Positions 1-8,309 of a DNA stretch of 64,000 nucleotides are shown here, piece after piece (the first letter of the stretch is position 1; the number at the start of each line of letters is the position of its first letter). Below the pieces are notes generated by a model. The model saw only the letters and a program-made list of their open reading frames with translations. It had not been told where the DNA came from and did no database searches. Made by a program: the position numbers and the translations under genes. This DNA comes from R-RK-3 sp031399085. GTDB taxonomy: Bacteria > Pseudomonadota > Alphaproteobacteria > Rhizobiales > Rhodomicrobiaceae. Where the stretch lies: NCBI GenBank assembly GCA_031399085.1, contig JANNOQ010000027.1, forward strand, positions 62,001 through 126,000, read 5' to 3'.

Positions 1-385
1 ACACCCTCATCACTCCGGTCAAAAAAGCGACCAACTCAAAGGTCCGCGCCGCAATGTCCCGGGCGCGCGGCTCCATCTCCGGATCGTCCTCGAACAAGGC
101 CGGATAATGCTTGCGCAACATTCCCGCGCAGGAGCCGGACGGGGCGACGATGTAGTCGAAACCGGCAAACGCCTCGATGATTTGGCGCGCAATGGCCTTG
201 GCGTCGGCGCGATCGCCGGAATTATAGGCAGGTTGCCCACAGCAGACCTGCGTCTCGGGCACTTCGACGATGCAGCCGGCCCCCTCGAGCAGCCTGACCG
301 CCGCAAAACCGACAGAGGGGCGAAACAGGTCGACCAGGCATGTGACGAAGAGGCCGACGCGAAGAGGCCGGGTTTGGGTGCTCAT
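1..385 (-). CDS. LutA/YkgE-like (Fe-S)-binding oxidoreductase subunit, partial
   Basis: This gene starts at an ATG at 383-385 and runs off the left edge; 128 residues are visible. It begins with the CCG-domain pattern of LutA/YkgE (GLFVTCLVDLFRP, then VCCGQPAYNSGD, then APSGSCAGMLRKHYP), which holds cysteine ligands for an Fe-S cluster. Members of this family act with LutB and LutC in cytoplasmic L-lactate oxidation, so lutB and lutC would be expected just to the left of the window. It lies 62 nt downstream of the LysR gene on the same strand and near glcDEF, which fits 2-hydroxyacid oxidation. Family assignment is firm; the substrate is inferred. Confidence 0.85.
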   Translation of the reverse strand, partial: MSTQTRPLRVGLFVTCLVDLFRPSVGFAAVRLLEGAGCIVEVPETQVCCGQPAYNSGDRADAKAIARQIIEAFAGFDYIVAPSGSCAGMLRKHYPALFEDDPEMEPRARDIAARTFELVAFLTGVMRV

Positions 386-447
386 CTTATGGTCTTATGA
401 GAATTCCCGGTGCCCAGCAAGGGCCGACTTGCGGAGCTTTGCGGCGG

Positions 448-1413
448 TCAAGGCGCCGCGCGCATTGCGGATTTCACAAAGACCGGCCTCAACGCGCGCG
501 CCAAATCCAGGCCGCGATCCCAATAGGGAGTCGGCCCATATTGCTGAGCCAGAAAATCCATGAAGAATTTCAGCTTGGCCGGCACGAATTGGCGGCAGGG
601 GTAGACGGCAAAGACCGCGACGCCGGACGTCTCACGATAATCCGGCAGCACGACCTCCAGCCGGCCGGTTTTCAAATCGTCGCTGATTTCCCAGGTCGAG
701 CGTAGGGCAATCCCCAAGCCGCTCAGCACGGCCTCATGCACAACGTCGCTGGAGTTGGTGCGCAGATTGCTGGACGCCTTCAAGGTCGCCGGCCCGTCCG
801 GACCTTCGAGCCGCCAAACCTGGCGATAGCCGGTGGTCAGGCAATTGTGTTTGGCGAGATCGGCGAAGGTCTTAGGCCGACCATGCTGGTCGAGATAGCT
901 CGGCGTTGCGCAGATCGCATGGTGGCAAGGCGCCAATTTGCGCGCGACGAGACTGGAATCGTCGAGCTCGGCGACCCGGATCGCCAGATCCATCCCCTCC
1001 CCGACAATATCGACAATCTGATCGCTTAAATTCAGCTCGATGGTAAGATCGGGATGCTGGCGCATGAAAGCGGCCAAATGCGGCGCGACATGCAAACGCG
1101 AAAACGCTGCGGGAGCCGTTATGCGCAGCGTGCCGCTGGCCCTGACGTTGAGCTGCGAGACGAACGCCTCGGCCTCCTCGATATCGGCTAGGATGCCGAC
1201 GACCCGTTCATAGAAGCCTTCGCCGGTTTCGGTCAGTTTAAGCTGACGGGTGGTGCGCTGAAACAGCCGGGCGCCTAGCCGTTCTTCCATATGGCTGATA
1301 CGCTTGCTGACGACGGCTGGAGACAGTCCCATACCTCTTCCTGCGGCAGACATATTGCCAGCTGAGGCGACGCGGGCGAAAATCTCCAAATCGGTAACGG
1401 GAGTAAGGGGCAC
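448..1413 (-). CDS. LysR-family transcriptional regulator
   Basis: A 321-residue LysR-type regulator of normal length. The N-terminal winged helix-turn-helix is clear (DLEIFARVASAGNMSAAGRG, then SPAVVSKRISHMEERLGARL), followed by an effector-binding domain from about residue 90. It belongs to the large group that includes DsdC- and AaeR-like proteins whose effectors cannot be predicted from sequence. It is divergent from glcD across about 180 nt, the usual arrangement for control of the neighbouring operon, so it probably regulates glcDEF, the lutA-like gene downstream, or both. Confidence 0.85.
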   Translation of the reverse strand: MPLTPVTDLEIFARVASAGNMSAAGRGMGLSPAVVSKRISHMEERLGARLFQRTTRQLKLTETGEGFYERVVGILADIEEAEAFVSQLNVRASGTLRITAPAAFSRLHVAPHLAAFMRQHPDLTIELNLSDQIVDIVGEGMDLAIRVAELDDSSLVARKLAPCHHAICATPSYLDQHGRPKTFADLAKHNCLTTGYRQVWRLEGPDGPATLKASSNLRTNSSDVVHEAVLSGLGIALRSTWEISDDLKTGRLEVVLPDYRETSGVAVFAVYPCRQFVPAKLKFFMDFLAQQYGPTPYWDRGLDLARALRPVFVKSAMRAAP

Positions 1414-1597
1414 GCAGTGCTGTCTCCACGACGGCTCGCAATGTGATGATATTGTAACCTGTTGGGATAGTGTTGGATCGTCACATAGCTGTCAATGACA
1501 CACTGGTGTTAAATCGCACACATTCGCCGTCAATTCCCTGGGCGGCGACTCACGCAACATTCGCGAACGCGCGGTGGTGGCAGTACAGGAGCAAATC

Positions 1598-3049
1598 ATG
1601 GCAGGCATCTCCATTCTCGAGCCGCGCGCCGATATTCTTGGCCGACGTGATGCGCTTGTCAGCGCGCTGAGAAAATTGCTGCCGGATCGCGCCGTCGTCG
1701 CCGATGAAGCTGGTCGCCGCGCCTTCGAGACCGACGCCCTCACCGCTTACAAGCAACTGCCCTTGGCCGTCGTCTTGCCAACATCGACGGAGGAGGTCAG
1801 CCGGGTGCTGAGCTTTTGCCATTTGGCGGGTATTCGGGTGGTTGCGCGCGGGGCTGGCACCTCGCTGTGCGGCGGTGCGCTGCCGCTGGCGGACTCCATC
1901 GTGCTCGGCCTGTCGCGCATGAACCGTGTGCTTGAGGTAAATCTCGAAAGCCGCTTCATCCGCGTCGAGACCGGCATCACCAATCTCGGTGTGTCGCACG
2001 CCGTTGGCGCGTCGGAATTCTTTTATGCGCCAGACCCGTCGAGCCAGCTTGCCTGCACGATCGGCGGCAACATCGCCATGAATTCCGGCGGCGCGCATTG
2101 CCTGAAATATGGCGTGACGGTGAACAATGTGCTCGGACTGAAGATGGTGATGATGAATGGCGATATCCTCGAATTTGGCGGGCCGCATCTGGACGAGGCC
2201 GGCTATGATTTCCTGCCGCTGATCGTCGGATCCGAGGGCCAGCTCGGCATCGTGACGGAAGCCACCTTGCGCATTCTGCGGCAAGCCGAGGGCGCGCGGC
2301 CGATGATGCTCGGCTTTGCGTCCAACGAAGCGGCGGGGGCCTGTGTGTCGGCCATCATCGGGCAAGGCATCGTGCCGGTGGCCATCGAATTCATGGACCG
2401 GCCGGCGATCAAGGTGTGTGAGGAATTCGCCCATGCCGGCTACCCGCTCGACGTCGAGGCGCTGCTCATTATCGAAGTCGAGGGGTCGGAGCCGGAAATC
2501 GCCTCCTTGCTTGGCCGGATCGAGCGGATTGCCGCCAGGTTCGACCCGCAATTCGTCAAGGTCAGCGAGAGCGAGGAGGAATCGGCGGCGATCTGGAAGG
2601 GCCGCAAGGCGGCCTTCGGCGCCATCGGCCGGATATCGGACTATTACTGCATGGACGGCGTCATCCCGCTCGCCAAGCTCCCGACAGCGCTGAACGGCAT
2701 CGCCGAGATCTGCAAGAAACACCGGCTGCAGGTCGCCAATATTTTCCACGCGGGGGATGGCAATCTGCACCCCCTTATCCTTTACAATGCCAACGACCAA
2801 GCTGAGAAGGAGCGCGCGGAGCTCTGCGGCGAGGAAATCCTGACCCTATGTGTCGCGCTGGGCGGCTGTTTGACCGGCGAACATGGCGTCGGCATCGAGA
2901 AGCGCGAGTTGATGAGCGTTCAGTTCAATGACGTGGACATCGCCCAGCAGATGCGCGTAAAGAGCGTGTTCGATCCCGATTGGCTGCTCAATCCGGGCAA
3001 GGTCTTTCCCCTGAAGGCGCAAGAGGCGTATTTGGCCCGTGTACGTTAA
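1598..3049 (+). CDS. glcD: Glycolate oxidase subunit GlcD (FAD-linked)
   Basis: A 483-residue FAD-linked oxidase that converts glycolate (or a related 2-hydroxyacid) to glyoxylate and passes electrons to the GlcE/GlcF subunits. The FAD-binding PCMH domain is visible (RVVARGAGTSLCGGALP, IGGNIAMNSGGAHCLKYG), and the C-terminal oxidase domain carries NIFHAGDGNLHP and GCLTGEHGVGIEKR. I chose the ATG at 1598 because AGGAG lies at 1587-1591; an in-frame GTG at 1574 is the alternative. It overlaps glcE by 11 nt if glcE uses its GTG start, indicating translational coupling. Confidence 0.95.
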   Translation: MAGISILEPRADILGRRDALVSALRKLLPDRAVVADEAGRRAFETDALTAYKQLPLAVVLPTSTEEVSRVLSFCHLAGIRVVARGAGTSLCGGALPLADSIVLGLSRMNRVLEVNLESRFIRVETGITNLGVSHAVGASEFFYAPDPSSQLACTIGGNIAMNSGGAHCLKYGVTVNNVLGLKMVMMNGDILEFGGPHLDEAGYDFLPLIVGSEGQLGIVTEATLRILRQAEGARPMMLGFASNEAAGACVSAIIGQGIVPVAIEFMDRPAIKVCEEFAHAGYPLDVEALLIIEVEGSEPEIASLLGRIERIAARFDPQFVKVSESEEESAAIWKGRKAAFGAIGRISDYYCMDGVIPLAKLPTALNGIAEICKKHRLQVANIFHAGDGNLHPLILYNANDQAEKERAELCGEEILTLCVALGGCLTGEHGVGIEKRELMSVQFNDVDIAQQMRVKSVFDPDWLLNPGKVFPLKAQEAYLARVR

Positions 3050-4268
3050 CGAGACCTATATGCCGCCCGGCGAGGAGGAGCTTGCCGGCCTCATCGCGCA
3101 GGCGGCAAGCCAGAAGCTTCCGCTTGAGATCTGCGGCAACCGCACCAAGCGCAATATCGGCCGCCCAATGCAAACTGCGACGCGCATTTCAACGGCGGAA
3201 ATGCGCGGGATCACGCTGTATGAGCCGACCGAAATGGTGATCTCCGCGCGAAGCGGAACGCCGTTTGCCGAGATTGAAGCGCTGCTCGACAGGAACGGCC
3301 AGGAGCTTGCATTTGAGCCGTGCAATCTGGAGCGGCTGTCAAGCGTTGAACCGGGAGCCGGCGCGACGATCGGGGGCATCATCGCCAGCAACAGCTCCGG
3401 CCCGCGCCGCATTCTGCGCGGCAGCGCGCGCGACCATCTGATCGGCGTGCGCGCGGTGAACGGCTTCGGCGAAATCGTCAAATCCGGCGGCCGCGTCATG
3501 AAAAATGTCACCGGCTACGATCTGGCGCGCGGATTGGCCGGGTCCTGGGGCACGCTCGCCGTGCTGAGCGAAGTCACCATGAAAGTCGTGCCGAAAGCCG
3601 AGGAAACCCGCTCGCTGCTCTTCCTCAATTTGACTGATGAGGGCGCCGTCAACGCCATGTGCCGCGCGATGGGCAGCGCTTTTGAGATTTCCGGCACCGT
3701 GCATTTGCCGACTCATTTCGTGGAGCGGCTGTCGACGCCGGATATCGCCAAGCTCGGCCAGCCGGTGACGGCCTTGCGCATCGAAAACTTCGTCGCCTCG
3801 CTCGACTACCGCGCCGGGCGGCTGCACGAGGCCTTACAGCCCTTCGGCGCGATCTATGAAATCGACCACCATCGGTCGCGCGCATTCTGGAATGATATTC
3901 GCAGTCTCGCCTTCGTCGCGGGCAGCAATTGGCCGCTCTGGCGCATCACGGCCGCGCCCGACAAAGGCGCCAAACTTGTCAGCGCGCTGAAGGCGCAGCT
4001 CGAATGCCACGCCGCCTATGAGTGGTCGGGCGGGCTGATCTGGGTCGAAGTCCCGCCCGCGACCGATTCTGGAGCGGCGGTGCTGCGCCGGGTCATTGCC
4101 GAGTTCCAGGCGGACGCCATGCTGGTCCGCGCCAATAATGCCTCGCGCGCGGCGGTCGATGTGTTCCAGCCGCTGCCGGAGGTGAACATGGCCCTGATCC
4201 GGCGGCTGAAGGAAGCGTTCGACCCGCAGCGAATTCTTAATCCCGGCCGCATGTATGCGGGAATTTAG
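3039..4268 (+). CDS. glcE: Glycolate oxidase subunit GlcE
   Basis: A 409-residue FAD-binding subunit of glycolate oxidase. The FAD-binding region is shorter and more degenerate than in GlcD but keeps IGGIIASNSSGPRRILRGSARDH-type features (about residues 109-130) and SGGRVMKNVTGYDLARGLAGS, typical of GlcE. The end NPGRMYAGI is the normal C-terminus. The first start is a GTG at 3039 inside the end of glcD; an ATG at 3060 is an alternative that would shorten the N-terminus by seven residues. It is the middle gene of glcDEF. Confidence 0.93.
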   Translation: MYVNETYMPPGEEELAGLIAQAASQKLPLEICGNRTKRNIGRPMQTATRISTAEMRGITLYEPTEMVISARSGTPFAEIEALLDRNGQELAFEPCNLERLSSVEPGAGATIGGIIASNSSGPRRILRGSARDHLIGVRAVNGFGEIVKSGGRVMKNVTGYDLARGLAGSWGTLAVLSEVTMKVVPKAEETRSLLFLNLTDEGAVNAMCRAMGSAFEISGTVHLPTHFVERLSTPDIAKLGQPVTALRIENFVASLDYRAGRLHEALQPFGAIYEIDHHRSRAFWNDIRSLAFVAGSNWPLWRITAAPDKGAKLVSALKAQLECHAAYEWSGGLIWVEVPPATDSGAAVLRRVIAEFQADAMLVRANNASRAAVDVFQPLPEVNMALIRRLKEAFDPQRILNPGRMYAGI

Positions 4269-4276
4269 GGCAACAT

Positions 4277-5635
4277 ATGGAAACCCATTTCTCGACGCGC
4301 CAGCTCGCCGATCCGGCCATGAAGGAAGCCGAGGAAATCCTGCGGCGCTGTGTCCATTGCGGCTTTTGCACTGCGACCTGCTCGACCTATGTGCTCGTTG
4401 GCGATGAACGCGATAGCCCGCGCGGGCGCATCTATCTCATCAAGGACATGCTGGAAAACGACCGTAAGGCCTCGCCGGAGGTGCGCTTCCATGTGGACCG
4501 CTGCCTGAGCTGCTTGTCCTGCGTGACGACCTGCCCAAGCGGCGTCGACTACATGCATCTGGTCGATTTCGCGCGCGTGCGCATCGAGAAGACCGCGAGC
4601 CGGCCGCTCAAGGACCGCCTCGTGCGCCGCCTCCTGCAAACTGTCATTCCCTATCCGGCGCGGTTCCGTACCGCGTTAACGCTGGCCACGTTCGCCAAGC
4701 CAATCAAGGCGCTTTTCCGGGCGGCGGGCCTGAAGGAATTGGCGGTGATGATCGGCATGGCGCCAGCGATGACGCCGAGGCGCGTGGCATTTCCAGGACC
4801 GAAAACCTATCGCGCCCAAATGGGCCGCCGCCGCGCGCGGGTCGCGCTCCTCTCGGGATGCGCGCAACAAATATTGCGGCCGCAGATCAACGACGCGGCG
4901 ATCCGGCTCCTCGTCTCACAAGGGGTCGAAGTGGTCCTGGCGAAACGCGAGGGCTGTTGTGGCGCGATCGTCCATCATATGGGACGCGAGGAAGAGGCGC
5001 GCGAATTTGCTCGTCGTAACATCGACGCCTGGGAAGCCGCGATGACCGAAGATCCGCTCGACGCCATCCTGGTCACGGCGTCCGGCTGTGGAACGACGGT
5101 GAAGGATTATGGCCACATGCTCGCCTATGATCCGGTTTATGCGGAGCGGGCCAAGCGGATCAGCGCGCTTGCCAAGGACATAACCGAGTTTCTGGCCGAT
5201 GTGATCGACATCGGCGCGCCGGCCGGCTGGTCCGACATTCGCGTCGCCTACCACTCCGCCTGCTCGATGCAGCACGGCCAGGGCGTCAACGCTCAGCCGC
5301 GCCGCCTTTTACGCGAGGCCGGCTTTTCGGTCACGGAAATCGCCGAGGGGCATATTTGCTGCGGATCGGCGGGCACTTATAACATTTTGCAGCCTGAACT
5401 GGCGTCGGAATTGCGGGAGCGCAAGCTCGGCAACATCGCGGCGGCCAAGCCGGACTGCGTGGTGACCGGCAATATCGGCTGCATCACCCAACTTTCCGGC
5501 CGCGATGCGCCGCCGATCGTGCATACGGTCGAATTGCTGGATTGGGCGTATGGCGGGAATTGCCCATCCGAGATCGCCCATCTGGAAGGACGCATGCGGC
5601 TGATGTCGGATGTATTTGGGAAGAAGTCGGCTTAG
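4277..5635 (+). CDS. glcF: Glycolate oxidase iron-sulfur subunit GlcF
   Basis: A 452-residue Fe-S subunit that carries electrons from GlcDE to the respiratory chain. Two 4Fe-4S ferredoxin motifs are visible: C25xxC28xxC31xxxC35 (CVHCGFCTATC) and C76xxC79xxC82xxxC86 (CLSCLSCVTTC). Two CCG domains follow (GCAQQILRP...GCCGAIVHHMG, and CSMQHGQG...GHICCGSAGTYNIL). It begins 8 nt after glcE ends, completing the operon. A strong inverted repeat lies 35 nt after the stop. Confidence 0.95.
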   Translation: METHFSTRQLADPAMKEAEEILRRCVHCGFCTATCSTYVLVGDERDSPRGRIYLIKDMLENDRKASPEVRFHVDRCLSCLSCVTTCPSGVDYMHLVDFARVRIEKTASRPLKDRLVRRLLQTVIPYPARFRTALTLATFAKPIKALFRAAGLKELAVMIGMAPAMTPRRVAFPGPKTYRAQMGRRRARVALLSGCAQQILRPQINDAAIRLLVSQGVEVVLAKREGCCGAIVHHMGREEEAREFARRNIDAWEAAMTEDPLDAILVTASGCGTTVKDYGHMLAYDPVYAERAKRISALAKDITEFLADVIDIGAPAGWSDIRVAYHSACSMQHGQGVNAQPRRLLREAGFSVTEIAEGHICCGSAGTYNILQPELASELRERKLGNIAAAKPDCVVTGNIGCITQLSGRDAPPIVHTVELLDWAYGGNCPSEIAHLEGRMRLMSDVFGKKSA

Positions 5636-5670
5636 ATTTGTTAATTATTGCGCCGAATTCTCGCCCCTAC

Positions 5671-5749
5671 GTCATCCCCGCGAAAGCGGGGATCCAGTAA
5701 ACGGCAAATTCCTCTTGTAGTACTGGATCCCCGCTTTCGCGGGAATGAC
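5671..5749. repeat. Extragenic palindromic repeat / bidirectional terminator-like hairpin
   Basis: Two 29-nt arms, 5671-5699 and 5721-5749, are reverse complements with one mismatch and are separated by a 21-nt loop. The core is CCCCGCGAAAGCGGGGATCC. It sits between the convergent genes glcF and the methyltransferase-like gene. This kind of palindrome is dispersed in many alphaproteobacterial genomes; here it could also serve as a bidirectional terminator, though no T-tract follows. A partial related sequence occurs near 9936-9958. Confidence 0.8.
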
Positions 5750-5778
5750 AATTACTTCTGACTCTGCGGCGGGTCAAT

Positions 5779-6939
5779 TCAAACATTGCTCCGATAAATT
5801 CGGAAATCCATCGGACTCAAAAGTCTAAGCTTCAACCGCTCCGCAAGCGCCGGGTCGATCCTCTCAAAGATGTTGTCCCCCGCAAGTGCGGTTTCATCGT
5901 CGACATTTTCGAGCACGACATAGATGCGGCGCGGGCTCTGACGGTAGGTCTGGCGCACATAATCCATGACGCCGGGAATCATCTGCTCGCGCCAGGCGCT
6001 GGAGAAATAAAGGATGCAGGGCTGATCCGGCAGGCGGATGCCGTCAACGTCGCCGCGATAGCAGTCGATATTGCGGCAGGTCATCAGCGAACGCGGATAT
6101 TGCGCGACGTTCATCTGCAAATCGTCGAACACCTCCGGATCGTATTCATAGGCGATGACGCGGTTGAAGTTCCGCTTCGCGGCGAGCAGCGATGTCCGCC
6201 CGCGTCCTGCGTGCATGTCGACGAACGCGAACTGCCGCAGATCGGAGGGCATCATGGCCATGATCCACTCGAAAACGGCAGCCGGGACCGGGCCGTCATA
6301 ATGGATGCCGCGCTCGGGGGCGGGGCCGATCGTCTGAGCTTTCAGCGTGGGAACGAAGAATAGCTTTTCCAGCTTCCGGTCGGCGAGTTTGGTATGGCCG
6401 AAAACCAGCGCGCGATTATAGCGCTTGCGAATTTCGCGGCGGCGGAGATTTTTGGCGACCCAGAAGGCGCCGTTGATGAGTGCTGGAGCGGCCTTAAGGC
6501 GCGCGGCCGTCATCGCGCGCGCGAAAGCGCCTGACGCGTTATTTCCAGGCTCGCGGACGGTGCGCTTTCGCTTGGACTTCGTCACTCGCTCCACAGCCTG
6601 ATTTGCCGTAGGATCGGAAGCCTCACGGATGGGCCGCGCCGATGCAGGACCTTGGCGTTCCTCGATGGCGGGTTGCCGGGGAAGGGCGGCGGGCGTCCGG
6701 CCACGTTGGCGCTGCTCGTCCTCCCAAAACGGGCTGGGATCCGGAGGCGGCGGCTGATTCCAGCCAGCGTCGCCGGGATAGGACCGGCGCGGCGCTTCCT
6801 GATGTGCATTCAGCGCCCGAGCCGCGATTTCCGTCAGCGATGGCTCCTCAGGGGGCTGCGGGGGCAAAATCTCCTCATAGGAGGACGGCGAAAAGCGGCT
6901 GAAGCGCTGAGCGGGCCGCTGTGTCCGGTCACTGGTCAT
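5779..6939 (-). CDS. Class I methyltransferase-like protein with disordered N-terminus
   Basis: A 386-residue protein of unknown function. Residues 1 to about 130 are rich in proline, arginine and charge and probably disordered. The C-terminal half has a Rossmann-type methyltransferase signature: FVDMHAGRGRTSLLAAK (glycine-rich SAM loop), then VIAYEYDPEVFDDL with an acidic residue at the end of strand beta-2. ILYFSSAW stands where a motif-IV-like strand would be. The region just upstream of the domain (ALINGAFWVAKNLRRREIRKRYNR) is basic. The ATG at 6939 is favoured because GGGGAGGG precedes it; another ATG lies 24 nt upstream. The substrate cannot be predicted. Confidence 0.6.
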   Translation of the reverse strand: MTSDRTQRPAQRFSRFSPSSYEEILPPQPPEEPSLTEIAARALNAHQEAPRRSYPGDAGWNQPPPPDPSPFWEDEQRQRGRTPAALPRQPAIEERQGPASARPIREASDPTANQAVERVTKSKRKRTVREPGNNASGAFARAMTAARLKAAPALINGAFWVAKNLRRREIRKRYNRALVFGHTKLADRKLEKLFFVPTLKAQTIGPAPERGIHYDGPVPAAVFEWIMAMMPSDLRQFAFVDMHAGRGRTSLLAAKRNFNRVIAYEYDPEVFDDLQMNVAQYPRSLMTCRNIDCYRGDVDGIRLPDQPCILYFSSAWREQMIPGVMDYVRQTYRQSPRRIYVVLENVDDETALAGDNIFERIDPALAERLKLRLLSPMDFRIYRSNV

Positions 6940-7031
6940 CGGATGATCCCTCCCCAAATTCATCCGACATTAAGATGAACTTGCGGCAGACCGATGGCAG
7001 AGGGCGAATCAACGCCATGTCGTTGTCATCG

Positions 7032-8063
7032 TCAGCGAGTCAGCACCGCGGCGATGATCTTGGCAGGGCCTGCGGGACGCAGGATCTGCTCGAACGTGCA
7101 TTGGCCGGGCGATTTATCGGGCCGCCAGCGCAGCAGCTTAGTGCCATGGCGGAATCGCTCGCCCGTGACATGATCATAGCGCACTTCAACGATCAGCTCG
7201 GGTTTGAGCGGCCGCCACTCCGAGGATCGCTCGGTGGCCCACCGGCTTGGACCGCCGGGCGCGTTTCCAGTAAACCCAGGCGCTTCAATCAACGCCTCAA
7301 GCTTTCGCGTCAGGGCAGGCAGCTCGGATTTTGCGACGCTTGAGGTAAAGCCGACATGGTCGAGCTTGCCGTCAGCATTGTAGAGTCCGAGCAGCAGCGA
7401 TCCAACCAGCTTTCCGGCTTGCGCATACCGGAAACCGCCGACAACGCAATCTGCGGTCCGAAGCTGCTTCACCTTGATCATCGCGCGTTGACCAGGCGAA
7501 TACGGACCATCGCGCCGTTTCGCAACCACTCCGTCGATCGATCCGCTGGCCTGTTCGAGCCAATGCTGAGCTTCGCTGCGCTTAAGCGTATAGGGTGAAA
7601 GGTGAAAGATGCCATTCCCAACGCGGCCGTGAAGCGCTTCAAGAACGGCGCGGCGCTTCGACAACGGTTCCTTAGTCAACAGCTTTCCGTCCGCCGCCAG
7701 GCAGTCGAAAAGGATCAGGATGGCAGGCGTTTCGGCCGCGAGCCGGTCAATGCGGCTTTGGGCAGGATGCAGGCGCATCTGCAAGGCGTCGAAGGACAAG
7801 CCCCGATCGAACGGAACGGCAAGTTCACCGTCAAGAATGAAACCATCCGCCTCAAGTTTGAGTACCGCTGCCGCAATCTCGGGAAAATAGCGCGTCAGCG
7901 GCTTGCCGGATTTGGCGTTTAAGATTACTGCGTCACCGTTGCGAGACGCCAGACAGCGAAACCCATCCCATTTGGGCTCGAACTGCCAGTTGTCTCCGTC
8001 TGGTAGGTCGTCTGCGGTCTGCGCTTCCATCGGCAATAATTCCGCCATTAGAACAGACCTCAT
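7032..8063 (-). CDS. ATP-dependent DNA ligase (LigC/LigD ligase-domain type)
   Basis: A 343-residue ligase of the compact bacterial ATP-dependent class used in repair and end joining. The adenylation motif is EPKWDGFRC with the nucleophilic lysine near residue 31. The rest of the nucleotidyltransferase domain follows (LDGELAV, LILFDCL, DGVVAKRRDGPY, MIKVKQLRTADCVVGG), then an OB-fold domain (SEWRPLKPELIVEVRYDHVTG, HGTKLLRWRPDK). No polymerase or phosphoesterase domain is fused and no ku gene lies in the window, so it is closer to stand-alone LigC than to full LigD. The start is uncertain: ATG at 8063, 8048 or upstream at 8117. Confidence 0.9.
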   Translation of the reverse strand: MRSVLMAELLPMEAQTADDLPDGDNWQFEPKWDGFRCLASRNGDAVILNAKSGKPLTRYFPEIAAAVLKLEADGFILDGELAVPFDRGLSFDALQMRLHPAQSRIDRLAAETPAILILFDCLAADGKLLTKEPLSKRRAVLEALHGRVGNGIFHLSPYTLKRSEAQHWLEQASGSIDGVVAKRRDGPYSPGQRAMIKVKQLRTADCVVGGFRYAQAGKLVGSLLLGLYNADGKLDHVGFTSSVAKSELPALTRKLEALIEAPGFTGNAPGGPSRWATERSSEWRPLKPELIVEVRYDHVTGERFRHGTKLLRWRPDKSPGQCTFEQILRPAGPAKIIAAVLTR

Positions 8064-8309
8064 TGCGGTGGCAGCGGTTGCTGTGCGGTGGGCTTCATGT
8101 CCGAACCTGAACTGCACCGATCATGTCCGCTAAACTCTGCGGAGTGTTCCGCGTTCCCCTTATTGAAAGGTTCGGCATGCGATCGCGCAACACGCTCCAG
8201 TAAGAATCTGGAGATTTGCGATTTATGATTTACAATTTTTGATTGCATAATAATCTGCGTACAACTGAGTCGCGTCCTTCCAGCAAAACAATAATATTCG
8301 GGGGTTAGA

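Noticed and set aside
1550..2800. Long antisense frame (416 residues) opposite glcD; similar ones opposite ilvC, the acetyl-CoA hydrolase gene and cobN.
   Set aside because: High-GC codon bias makes long mirror frames; none resembles a protein family.
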